In this document: positions 7,548 through 15,356 of the stretch, piece by piece
Numbering within the stretch: the stretch's first letter is position 1
Layout of the letters: every line of letters starts with the position of its first letter
Source of the DNA: Steroidobacteraceae bacterium
GTDB lineage: Bacteria; Pseudomonadota; Gammaproteobacteria; Steroidobacterales; Steroidobacteraceae
Assembly (NCBI GenBank): GCA_027531255.1
Contig: JAPZRU010000002.1
Location: 62,001-126,000 of the forward strand
Direction: 5' to 3'
Length of the DNA: 64,000 bases
Notes under the pieces: model-generated
Database searches by the model: none
What the model was told of the DNA's origin: nothing
The model's input: the letters and a program-made list of their open reading frames with translations, nothing else
Made by a program: the position numbers and the translations under genes

Positions 7548-7997
7548 GTGGAGCTGTCGCAGGCGGAAGTCTCCAGCGTCGTCGAGGCGATCCAGCTCTC
7601 CGTCGCGCCGGTGTTCCTGCTGTCCGGCATCGGCGTGCTGCTGTCGGTGCTGACCAGCCGTCTCGCGCGGGTGGTGGACCGCGCGCGCCCGATGGAGGAG
7701 AAGCTCGTCACCGCTGCCGGCGAGGAGCGCGAGGACCTGCTGCGGCGCCTGCGCTGGCTGTCGAAGCGCGCGCGTTTCGCGAACGCCGCGATCACGCTCT
7801 CGACGCTGTCGGCCCTGCTGGTCGCGATCGTGGTCGCGACGCTGTTCGTCAGCGCGTTCGTGGAGTTCGACCTCGGCCTCGTCGTCGCCGGGCTGTTCGT
7901 GACCTCGATGCTCGCGCTCGTCGGTGCGCTGGTCGCGTTCCTCGTCGAGGTGCGGATCGCGACGCTGACGATCCGGATCGGGCCCAAGGAATGCTAG
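7548..7997 (+). CDS. DUF2721 family membrane protein
   Basis: A 149-residue protein starting at GTG 7548, two bases after the preceding stop. It has an N-terminal hydrophobic segment (about residues 12-35, with FLLSGIGVLLSVLTSRLARVVDRAR), a basic cytoplasmic-looking stretch, and two further membrane segments (about 75-100 and 105-130). The order and the SRLARVVDRAR motif match DUF2721, a family of unknown function in proteobacterial inner membranes. The GTG start is chosen because the DUF2721 N-terminus begins there; the longer open frame upstream overlaps the DUF4442 gene. Confidence 0.8.
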   Translation: MELSQAEVSSVVEAIQLSVAPVFLLSGIGVLLSVLTSRLARVVDRARPMEEKLVTAAGEEREDLLRRLRWLSKRARFANAAITLSTLSALLVAIVVATLFVSAFVEFDLGLVVAGLFVTSMLALVGALVAFLVEVRIATLTIRIGPKEC

Positions 7998-8190
7998 CGA
8001 CGCGGCGCGTCGACGACCGGCACCGCGGCCGCCTGCCGGCACTCCCCGCCGCGTAGGCGGCGGCGGCGGCGCGGTCGAGGAGACGAGCGTGACGAGCCAG
8101 ACGGGTGAGCCGTCGTCGGCGGGGCAGTGATCGCCGGACCGCGCGCCGCCCGGCACGCTACGATGCCGGGCCGCGCACGGGGGTATCCGA

Positions 8191-8688
8191 ATGCTCAGGC
8201 GACTCATGAAGGCCCTGCACGAACTGGGCGCGATCGGCGTCATGGGCGCGCTGGCCGCGATCCTCGTGCTCTCGGCGACCGCGCCGACCGACTCCGCCGC
8301 CGCCTACGCGGCGGTGCGTGCCGGCATCGCCGCGATCGCCGAGTGGCTGCTGGTGCCGTCGCTGCTGCTCGTGCTGGCGAGCGGACTGCTCGCGATCGCG
8401 TTCACCGAGGCCTACAAGAACGCCGGCTGGGCATGGGCCAAGGCGGTCTCCGGCATCGTGATGTTCGAGGGCACGCTGCTCACCGTCGGCGCCGGCGCGC
8501 GCCGAGCCGCGGAACTCTCGGCTGCCGCCGCGGCCGGCACGCTCGCGGATCCGGCGGCGCTCGCGCAGGTCGTGCGGTCCGAGTGGGGCAGCCTGTGGCT
8601 GCTGCTCGTACTGTCGCTCGCCAACGTGATCGTCGGCGTCTGGCGCCCGCGCTTCACGCGCCGTGCGTCGGCCGCGTCGGCGGACTGA
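8191..8688 (+). CDS. Four-helix integral membrane protein (hypothetical)
   Basis: A 165-residue protein with about four hydrophobic segments (near residues 10-30, 45-75, 85-103 and 133-150). An ITEAYKNAGW-like region (AFTEAYKNAGWAWAKA) sits between helices two and three. The pattern recalls DUF2269-type or copper-resistance-D-like small membrane proteins, but no signature residue fixes the family. ATG 8191 and ATG 8206 are both possible starts. It stands alone, with no obvious operon partner. Confidence 0.65.
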   Translation: MLRRLMKALHELGAIGVMGALAAILVLSATAPTDSAAAYAAVRAGIAAIAEWLLVPSLLLVLASGLLAIAFTEAYKNAGWAWAKAVSGIVMFEGTLLTVGAGARRAAELSAAAAAGTLADPAALAQVVRSEWGSLWLLLVLSLANVIVGVWRPRFTRRASAASAD

Positions 8689-8700
8689 GGGCGCCGCTCG

Positions 8701-8734
8701 GCCCGGGCGCCCGGGCGCCCGGGCGCCCGGGCGC
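8701..8734. repeat. GC-only octamer tandem repeat
   Basis: The unit CCCGGGCG is repeated about four times in a row just after the stop of the membrane-protein gene. Every unit is a self-complementary G/C sequence, so the tract can form alternative hairpins. It is probably a slippage-generated microsatellite, and length variation or assembly error would not be surprising. Confidence 0.8.
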
Positions 8735-8811
8735 ATCGTGCCGAGGTTCGCGGCCTTGTGGACCACGAGCGGGGGCCGGGACAGCGCCGGCCGCTTCGGC
8801 GTGTCGGGGCT

Positions 8812-9651
8812 TCAGCGAGCGGGCAGCGGCGCCACGAACGCACGCACCGCAGCGCCGTAGTCCACGCGCTCGGTGTCGTTGTGCCCGACGCCCGGGAGTT
8901 CGTGCCAGCGCTTCGGACCGGCCCACGCGTCGTGCAGCCGCCGCGCGTGCGCGGGCGGGATCACGAAGTCGCGCTCGGCGACGAGGAACAGGGCGGGCAC
9001 CTGCAGCGTCGGCGCCAGCGCCAGCGAGTCGAAGCGATGGCGCAGCAGCGTGCCGACCGGCAGGAACGCGTAGTGACGCCGCCCGACCGCGACGGTGCTG
9101 TCGAAGGGCGTCATCAGCACGAGGCCGGCGAGCGAACGTCGCGCGGCGAGCTGGACGGCGATACCGCTACCGAGGCTGCGGCCGAAGGACAGGATCGGCG
9201 TGGCCGCGTCGGTTCGCGCGCGCACCAGGTCGTGGGCGGCGACCGCGTCGGCGACGAGCTCCGTCTCGCCGGGCCGGCCCGCGGAGCGGCCGTAGCCGCG
9301 GTAGTCGACGAGCAGCCAGCCGGCACCGGGCACCAGCGCACCGGGCCCCTGGACGCGGTCCAGCATCCACGCGACGTTCTCGGCGTTGCCGCCGAAGTAG
9401 AGCAGCACCGGCGCGGCCGGCGACGGCGGGACCCACCACGCGTGCAGAGCGGTGCCGTCGGCGCCCTCGAAATCGAGGCGCGCCACGCCGGCATGGCGCG
9501 CGGCGATCGCCGCGGCCTGCGGCTCCGACAGCGGCTGCGGCAGGAACAGCAGGCGTTCCTGGCCGAGGTACGCGAGCAGCACCAGGCCGCCGTACGCGGC
9601 GAGTCCGATGCCGAGCAGCGTGGTCATGCGCCGCGCCGCGCGAGCCTTCAC
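8812..9651 (-). CDS. Alpha/beta hydrolase (ABHD13/BEM46-like)
   Basis: A 279-residue protein with an N-terminal hydrophobic anchor (about residues 10-30) and an alpha/beta-hydrolase domain. The nucleophile elbow GRSLGSG holds Ser159, the acid is Asp228 in VAERDFVIP, and the catalytic His257 is in GVGHND. The oxyanion-region motif LLYFGGNAEN and the DYRGYGRS strand are typical of the BEM46/ABHD13/YfhR group of membrane-anchored serine hydrolases. Substrate unknown; an ester or thioester is expected. The gene lies just downstream (minus strand) of the amidohydrolase gene and may be co-transcribed with it. Confidence 0.88.
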   Translation of the reverse strand: MKARAARRMTTLLGIGLAAYGGLVLLAYLGQERLLFLPQPLSEPQAAAIAARHAGVARLDFEGADGTALHAWWVPPSPAAPVLLYFGGNAENVAWMLDRVQGPGALVPGAGWLLVDYRGYGRSAGRPGETELVADAVAAHDLVRARTDAATPILSFGRSLGSGIAVQLAARRSLAGLVLMTPFDSTVAVGRRHYAFLPVGTLLRHRFDSLALAPTLQVPALFLVAERDFVIPPAHARRLHDAWAGPKRWHELPGVGHNDTERVDYGAAVRAFVAPLPAR

Positions 9652-9657
9652 CGGGCT

Positions 9658-10593
9658 TCAGCGCCGCGGGGTCGTGGCGCGGCGGCGCGCCGTGGCCCGC
9701 CCGGTCGACGAACCCGCATGGGCCTTCGCGCGCGCGCCCGGCAGCCGGTCGAAGACGGCGAGCGCGTTGTCGCGCATCAGCTTCTGGAAGCTCTCCGGCC
9801 GCAGGTTCAGGGCCTTGACTTCCTCGACCGCGCGCTCCGGGTCGATCACCGGCCAGTCGGTGCCGAACAGCACCTTGTGGCTGCCGTAGGTGTTCGCGTA
9901 GTGCACGAAGTTCTTCGGCCAGTGCTTCGGCGCGTACGCGTCGCCCGCGAGGTAGACGTTCTCGTGCTTCCACGCCATCGAGATCGCCTCCTCGGTCCAG
10001 GGCACGCCGATGTGGATGCCGAGCAGCTTGAGCGTCGGGAAATCGATCGCGACCTGGTCGAGCGTGATCGGCTTGCCGACGGAAGGCAGCCGCCGCTCGC
10101 GCGAGTACACGAGGTTGTGCCCGATCTGCATCATGATCGGGATGCCGAGTTCCTCGCACCGGGCGTAGATCGGATAGTACTTCGCGTGGTCCGGCGGCAA
10201 CCCGAACCAGTGCGGGTAGAGGTGCGCGCCGACGAAGCCGAGCTCGTTCACCGCGTAGTCGAGGTCCCTGAGCTGCGCGATGCCGCGGAACGGGTCGACG
10301 CCCGCCAGCCCCGAGAATCGATCCGGGTACTTCGCGCACACCTTGGCCACGCGCTCGTACGGCAGTTCGAACGACAGGCGCACGTTGAGGTCCCCGGCGC
10401 GCACCGCGATCAGCAGGGAGCGCTCGATGCCCGCGCGGTCCATCTTGCGCAGGTAGTCGGACACGGTGATCCCGTTCCAGAGCTTCGGGTCCATCCGGAC
10501 CTGCTTCTTGAACGCCAGGTCGAGGCCCGTCTGGCCTTTCCTGACGGCCTCGGGGTCGTAGAGGTTGCAGACGATGTCTATGTAGCCGGACAC
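9658..10593 (-). CDS. Amidohydrolase_2-type metal-dependent hydrolase
   Basis: A 311-residue TIM-barrel protein of the PF04909 amidohydrolase/decarboxylase type. Visible motifs are SGLAGVDPF, GFVGAHLYPHWF, GIHIGVPWTEEAI and the characteristic LFGTDWPVIDPERAV near the C-terminus, whose Asp is the metal/acid residue. The N-terminus reads DIVCNLYDPEAV where classical members have a DxHxH metal ligand pair, so this belongs to a subgroup with altered first ligands. The GTG at 10593 is preceded by GAGAGGA and is the only start with a proper ribosome-binding site. Related enzymes act on aromatic acids; the substrate here is unknown. Confidence 0.85.
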   Translation of the reverse strand: MSGYIDIVCNLYDPEAVRKGQTGLDLAFKKQVRMDPKLWNGITVSDYLRKMDRAGIERSLLIAVRAGDLNVRLSFELPYERVAKVCAKYPDRFSGLAGVDPFRGIAQLRDLDYAVNELGFVGAHLYPHWFGLPPDHAKYYPIYARCEELGIPIMMQIGHNLVYSRERRLPSVGKPITLDQVAIDFPTLKLLGIHIGVPWTEEAISMAWKHENVYLAGDAYAPKHWPKNFVHYANTYGSHKVLFGTDWPVIDPERAVEEVKALNLRPESFQKLMRDNALAVFDRLPGARAKAHAGSSTGRATARRRATTPRR

Positions 10594-10749
10594 GGGATCC
10601 TCTCGGGTTCGGTGCGATGACGCGGGCGGCGGCAGCGCCGCCGTGCCGCTGCGCAGTCTACTCCGCGCCGCAGGCGGCGGCCGATCCACGGGCCGGCCGG
10701 AGGTATCATCGGCCACGGCTGCGCCCCGCATCGACCGGAGTTCCCGACC

Positions 10750-12282
10750 GTGCCCGACCGCCCGATACTCGTTCCCGCGACCTACCAGCCGCTGACGATC
10801 ACCGGCGCGGTGCTCGCGGCCGCCGTGCGCACGCCCGAGAAGCTCGCAGTCGTACAGGACCAGCGCTCGTACACCTACCGCGCCCTGGCCGAGCGCATGC
10901 ACCGGCTGGGAGCGGCCGCCCGGCACCGCCTCGGGCTCGCGCACGGCGACCACGCGGCCGTCGTCGGCCCGAATTCGCTCGAGTATCTCGAGGCCGTCCT
11001 CGGCCTCGCGGATGCCGGCATCGCCTGTGCGACGCTGAGCCATCGCCTGAGCGCGACGGAACTCGGCGACATCTGCACGGACGCGCGTGCGAAGGTGCTG
11101 TTCGCCGACCCCTCCTGCCGGGCGGTCGTCGAGTCCGCGGAGCTGCCTGGCGTGCGCGAGGTGGTCTGGTTCGGCGAGGACTACGAGCGTCTGCTCGCCG
11201 CCCACGCGCCCGAGGCACCGCCGCGCGAGCCCGGCGAGTGGGACGTCTTCGCGATCCCCTATACGTCCGGCACGACCGGCCGGCCGAAGGGCGTGCTGCT
11301 GTCCCACCGCTCGCGCGCGCTCGCGTTCGCGACGATGGCCGCCGAGTACGGTTGCTTCGGGCCCGACGACCGCTTCCTCGCGATCGCGCCGCTCGCCCAC
11401 GGCGCAGGCCTCGCATTCGCACTGGCGCCGCTGTTCTTCGGCGGCACTTGCGACCTGATGGGCCGCTTCGACGCGGAAGAGGTCGTACGCCGCCTCGGCA
11501 GCCGTCGCTACACCGGCGTGTTCCTGGTGCCGACGCAGTTCCACCAGATGTTCACGCTCGACCCGGCGCTGCTCGCGCTCCACCGCGAGACGGGCCTGAA
11601 GTCGATGATCTCGAATGCGAGCGCGCTCCCGCAGGCGATGAAGGAGCGGATCGTCGCGCAGTGGGGCGACGGCATCCTGCACGAGACCTACGGCAGCACC
11701 GAGTGCGGGCTGACGACGAACCTCCGACCCGCGGACCAGCTGCGCAAGCAGAGCTGCGTCGGCCTGCCGTTCCCGTTCTCGCGCGTGCGACTGCTCGACG
11801 ACGACGGTCGCGAGGTGCCGCGCGGCGAGATCGGCGAGCTGTTCACGATCACGCCGTACCTGTTCAACGGCTACTGGCAGGACGGTCGCCGGGTGATCCC
11901 GGAGACGCGCGACGGCTGGTTCTCCGTGGGCGACCTCGCGCGGCAGGACGACGAGGGCTACGTCTACATCGTCGACCGCAAGAAGGACATGATCGTGACG
12001 GGCGGCATCAACGTGTACCCGCGCCAGATCGAGGAAGTGCTGTACCGGCACCCCGCGGTCGGCGAGGTCGCGGTGGTCGGCGTGCCGGACGAGAAGTGGG
12101 GCGAGCGGCTGAAAGCCGTGATCGCGCTGCGCCCGGGAACCCCGGCACCCGCGCCCGAGGCGCTGATCGAGCACTGCGCGCGCGAACTGTCCGGCTACAA
12201 GGTGCCGCGCGAGTACGCGTTCGTGGACGCGCTGCCCCGCAACGCGAACGGGAAGATCCTGAAGCGCGCGCTGCGGGACTGA
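10750..12282 (+). CDS. Acyl-CoA synthetase (AMP-forming), ANL superfamily
   Basis: A 510-residue adenylate-forming enzyme, complete from N- to C-domain. The P-loop-like motif YTSGTTGRPKG is at 171-181, the A5 motif ETYGSTECG follows, and the hinge GWFSVGDLARQDDEGYVYI leads to DRKKDMIVTGGINVYP. The catalytic Lys is in the C-terminal PRNANGKILKRAL. These enzymes activate a carboxylic acid as acyl-AMP and transfer it to CoA. The substrate, fatty or aryl acid, is not determined by the motifs. It is divergent from the amidohydrolase gene, with about 155 bases between them, and the two could share a degradative pathway (inference). Confidence 0.92.
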   Translation: MPDRPILVPATYQPLTITGAVLAAAVRTPEKLAVVQDQRSYTYRALAERMHRLGAAARHRLGLAHGDHAAVVGPNSLEYLEAVLGLADAGIACATLSHRLSATELGDICTDARAKVLFADPSCRAVVESAELPGVREVVWFGEDYERLLAAHAPEAPPREPGEWDVFAIPYTSGTTGRPKGVLLSHRSRALAFATMAAEYGCFGPDDRFLAIAPLAHGAGLAFALAPLFFGGTCDLMGRFDAEEVVRRLGSRRYTGVFLVPTQFHQMFTLDPALLALHRETGLKSMISNASALPQAMKERIVAQWGDGILHETYGSTECGLTTNLRPADQLRKQSCVGLPFPFSRVRLLDDDGREVPRGEIGELFTITPYLFNGYWQDGRRVIPETRDGWFSVGDLARQDDEGYVYIVDRKKDMIVTGGINVYPRQIEEVLYRHPAVGEVAVVGVPDEKWGERLKAVIALRPGTPAPAPEALIEHCARELSGYKVPREYAFVDALPRNANGKILKRALRD

Positions 12283-12328
12283 GGCACGCCCCGGCCCGCC
12301 GCGAAGCCTGACCGGATCGCCCCCCCGG

Positions 12329-12844
12329 TCAGGCGGCGTCGGCGTCGTAAAGCAGTTCGAAGGCCTCGACCCAGAAGCCCATGTCGTCGGCGACCGTGCG
12401 GCCGAACGGTGCGAGGATCGCGTTCCAGTACTGCGTGTGCAGCGGCTTCCACACCGCGAGGTCGCGCACCGGGCTGCCGTCGACGGCGATGTCGGCCGCC
12501 GTCACCGCACCGAAAATCGTCGAGTGCACGCGCGTGGTGCGCACCAGCAGCTTCGGCGTGCCGTCGATGTCGATCAGCACGATGCAGTCGCCGACCGCGG
12601 GTACCGGCTGGTCCGTCAGTTCCGGGATCCAGTGCAGAGTGAACGTGCCGGTCTTGTCGCGGGCGCGGATCAGGTCGAGGATCGCGCGCGTGCTGTCGGC
12701 GTCGAGGCCGATCCAGCGCACCTGGTAGCCGGGCGCGCCCGCGAGCGCGGGCACGCGCGCGCGGGCGGCCGCCCAGAACGCGTCGAGATCGGCACGGAGC
12801 GGCCGGGTGCAGCCCTCGGGAAGGTAGGTCTCGACGGTGCTCAC
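12329..12844 (-). CDS. ASCH domain-containing protein
   Basis: A 171-residue protein with the ASCH arrangement: AFWAAARARVP near the start, FTLHWIPELTDQPVPAVGDCIVLIDIDG in the beta-barrel core, and the GSPVRDLAVWKPLHTQYW segment. ASCH domains are PUA-like RNA-binding or nucleotide-handling folds; bacterial examples include the YqfB amidohydrolases. The role of this member is unknown. The gene lies convergent with the acyl-CoA synthetase and directly downstream of the TonB-receptor pseudogene. Confidence 0.75.
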   Translation of the reverse strand: MSTVETYLPEGCTRPLRADLDAFWAAARARVPALAGAPGYQVRWIGLDADSTRAILDLIRARDKTGTFTLHWIPELTDQPVPAVGDCIVLIDIDGTPKLLVRTTRVHSTIFGAVTAADIAVDGSPVRDLAVWKPLHTQYWNAILAPFGRTVADDMGFWVEAFELLYDADAA

Positions 12845-12857
12845 GACGGCCTCCGGC

Positions 12858-14347
12858 TCAGAAGTCCACCCGCACGGTCAGCGACCAGGTGCGCGAGTCC
12901 TGATAGTACGGCAGCTCGACGAACACGGTGCGGACCACGGTCTCGTTGCCGCAGTTCGTGCAGGTCGCGCTCGGCGTCAGCGTCAGCCGGCCGGCAGCCC
13001 GAACTCCCGGCTCGCGCCCCGCGGCAGCTCGCGAGCTGCGCGGTGCTCGAGGGGTCGAGGTCGCGATACTCGGCGTCCTGCAGCCCGACGGTCGCGAACA
13101 CGTCGAGGCCGTCGAGCGGCGAGGCCACCAGCTCCAGCTCGACGCCGCGGTTGCGGAGCGCGGCGAAATTGCGGGTCAGGAACTGGATCGCGCCGGTGGC
13201 GGTGGTGAACGCGGACGGCAGCTGGAAGTCGTCGGAGTCGAAGATGCGGTTCGCGGCCGCCGTCGTGATGCGCGGGCTCGCGTTCGGCGTGTAACGGATC
13301 TCCTTGTCCTCGTCGTTCCAGCGGGCGCCGAGGGTCGCGGTCAGGCGCGGCGTGACCTTCCAGTCCCACTGGGTGTAGATCGCGAGCGCCTCCGCGTCGT
13401 TGCGGAGCACGCGGTCCTAGAGCACCAGCGGCACCGCCACGCCCGGCGCCGGCGAAATCGTGAAAACGTCGCCGAAGTCGGTGACGTTCTTCTCGCGGAA
13501 CCAGTAGACGCCGGCCACGAACTCCAGGGACTCGCCGATCGCGCCGTCGAGCTTGATCTCCTGCGTGAACTGCTCGTGAGTGCTGTCGTTCGCGATCGCG
13601 AAGCTGCCGGTCGGCCCGGTCGCTGGCGGCGAGGCTGTTCAGGAAGTCGAGCGAGAACTCCTGGCCGAGGTCGCGCCAGCCGGTGATGACGTTGACGGTG
13701 CCGAGGCCGGTGCGCCACTCGAGGTTCGAGGTCAGCGACCACGACTCCACCTCGTTGCCGAGCGGCAGCTCGCCCTTCGGGCCGACGACGAACCCGCGCA
13801 GGGGCGCCGACCGAGGGCAGCTCGTCCGCGGCGAGGTTCACGATGTTCATCTGCTCGCCGCGCTGCAGGTCGGCGGCGACGTCCCACGTGACGCTGTCGC
13901 CCGCGAGCCAGCGCAGCGCCGCGCGCAACGCCCCGGTACCCGCGCGAGGCGGCCGCCGTACTGGCCGACGCCCGCCTCGGCGACGCCCCCGAACTCGGTG
14001 CCGGGCTTCTTCAGGATCACGTTGACGGCGCCGCCCGTGGTGTTGCGCCCGAACAGCGTGCCCTGCGGACCGCGCAGGATCTCGACGCGCTCGACGTCGA
14101 AGAACGCGAAGTTGTTGGCGTTCTGCCGCGCGAGCTGCCGGTCGGTGAACGCGCTGACCGCGACGGGCACGTCCTGCACCGCCTCTTCGCGCCGCTGGGC
14201 GGTGACGGTGACCTCCTCCAGCAGACTGCCGGCCGAAGGCGGGGCGGCCGCCGCCCCCTGCCCCGCGCCCGCGAGCGCGAGCCCCGTCGTGGCCAGTCCC
14301 GTCGCCGCCGGTCGTCCGCCGAAACCCGCTCGCACCTGCCTGCGCAT
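12858..14347 (-). pseudogene. TonB-dependent receptor pseudogene
   Basis: The pieces read as one outer-membrane TonB receptor in order, but in several frames. The signal peptide from ATG 14347 is followed by the plug start LLEEVTVTAQRREEAVQDVPVA and VERVEILRGPQGTLFGRNTTGG (frame of 13847-14347). Barrel parts follow in other frames: SVTWDVAADLQRGEQMNIVNLAA near 13850-13920, WSLTSNLEWRTGLGTVNVITGW near 13680-13745, and LTATLGARWNDEDKEIRY near 13290-13350. The terminal WSLTVRVDF ends at the TGA 12858. There is also an in-frame TAG at 13417-13419, and the plug has lost its middle (RQNA joined to NNFAFFDVER near 14115). At least four frame changes rule out a functional protein. Confidence 0.88.
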
Positions 14348-14452
14348 GCCGCCCCGCCTGGTTGGAATTCCGATCGAAGAATCAGCAATCACGAAGCCCA
14401 AACAGGTCATTACGGCCGGCGGGGCCAAGCCAGATGCAACGGGCGCATCATG

Positions 14453-14483
14453 AAAAAAAACCCGCCCGGGTGACCCGGGCGGG
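14453..14483 (-). terminator. Rho-independent terminator of the nrdJab operon
   Basis: Read on the minus strand: a ten-base-pair stem CCCGCCCGGG / CCCGGGCGGG (14483-14474 with 14470-14461), a three-base loop, then eight T (14460-14453). It lies about 110 bases downstream of the nrdJb stop and before the TonB pseudogene, so it closes the ribonucleotide reductase transcript. Confidence 0.88.
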
Positions 14484-14593
14484 CTCGAAAACACGCGCAC
14501 CCCGCTGTTGCGGCGCCGGACAGGGGTCCCGGCCTGGCGCGTGTCGACGGGATCAGGGCTCCCGCGCGGCGCGGCGCGGGGTCGCCGGGCGCG

Positions 14594-15307
14594 TCAGCCG
14601 CACTTCGAGTCGCCGCAGTTCAGGCAGGTCATGCAGCCGTCCATCATGATCACGGCCGCCGTGCTGCACTTCGAGCACAGCTGCGCGCCCTCGGGATAGT
14701 GGCCACGCGCGAACGCGTCCTGCTGCTTGTTGCGCGCCGCGAATTCCTCGCGCTTCTCGTCGATCAGCTTCTTGCGGTGCTCGTCGAGCTCCGGGCGCGG
14801 CATCAGGCCGATCGTCTGCAGGTGCTTCTCGATCACGTAGCCGAGCTCGGCGATGATCGAGGGCATGAACTTGCCGCCCGGCTGCCAGTAGCCGCCGCGC
14901 GGGTCGAACACCGCCTTCAGCTCGTCGACCAGGAAGGTGACGTCGCCGCCCTTGCGGAACACCGCGGAGATGATCCGCGTCAGCGCGACGATCCACTGGA
15001 AGTGGTCGAGGTTCTTCGAGTTGATGAAGACCTCGAACGGGCGCCGGTGCTCGTGCTCGGTGCCCTCGTTCAGCACGATGTCGTTGATCGTCACGTACAT
15101 CGCGTGGTCCGACACGGGCGTCTTGATCTTGTAGGTCGAGCCGATCAGCACCTCCGGACGCTCGAGCTTCTCGTGCATCCAGATGACCTTGCCGCCGTCC
15201 TTGCGGACGTCGGCGGCCGGCTTCCTGTCCTCGGCCTTCGCGTTGGCGTCGCCCGGCTTCTCGACCCGGTACTTGGTGATCTTGCCGTCGATCTTGATCG
15301 TGGCCAT
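14594..15307 (-). CDS. nrdJb: Class II ribonucleotide reductase, NrdJb subunit (TSCPD protein)
   Basis: A 237-residue protein equivalent to the separately encoded NrdJb of Pseudomonas-type split adenosylcobalamin-dependent ribonucleotide reductases. It carries the TSCPD-type region (RPFEVFINSKNLDHFQWIVALTRIISAVFRKGGD). It ends with a Cys-rich tail in which LCSKC and CLNC bracket MMDGCMT, resembling a zinc ribbon and supplying the C-terminal redox cysteines that re-reduce the active site. The ATG at 15307 lies about 50 bases after the nrdJa stop. It works as the partner of NrdJa in making deoxyribonucleotides in the cytoplasm, independent of oxygen. Confidence 0.9.
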   Translation of the reverse strand: MATIKIDGKITKYRVEKPGDANAKAEDRKPAADVRKDGGKVIWMHEKLERPEVLIGSTYKIKTPVSDHAMYVTINDIVLNEGTEHEHRRPFEVFINSKNLDHFQWIVALTRIISAVFRKGGDVTFLVDELKAVFDPRGGYWQPGGKFMPSIIAELGYVIEKHLQTIGLMPRPELDEHRKKLIDEKREEFAARNKQQDAFARGHYPEGAQLCSKCSTAAVIMMDGCMTCLNCGDSKCG

Positions 15308-15356
15308 TTCTTCGTATCCCCCGGCGGGCCGGGCGGCACCGGGCCGCCCGGCGCGG

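Noticed and set aside
8700-8740. The CCCGGGCG repeats as a CRISPR array or iteron origin
   Set aside because: The units are contiguous 8-mers without spacers and lie after an ordinary gene, with no replication gene nearby; a GC microsatellite explains them.
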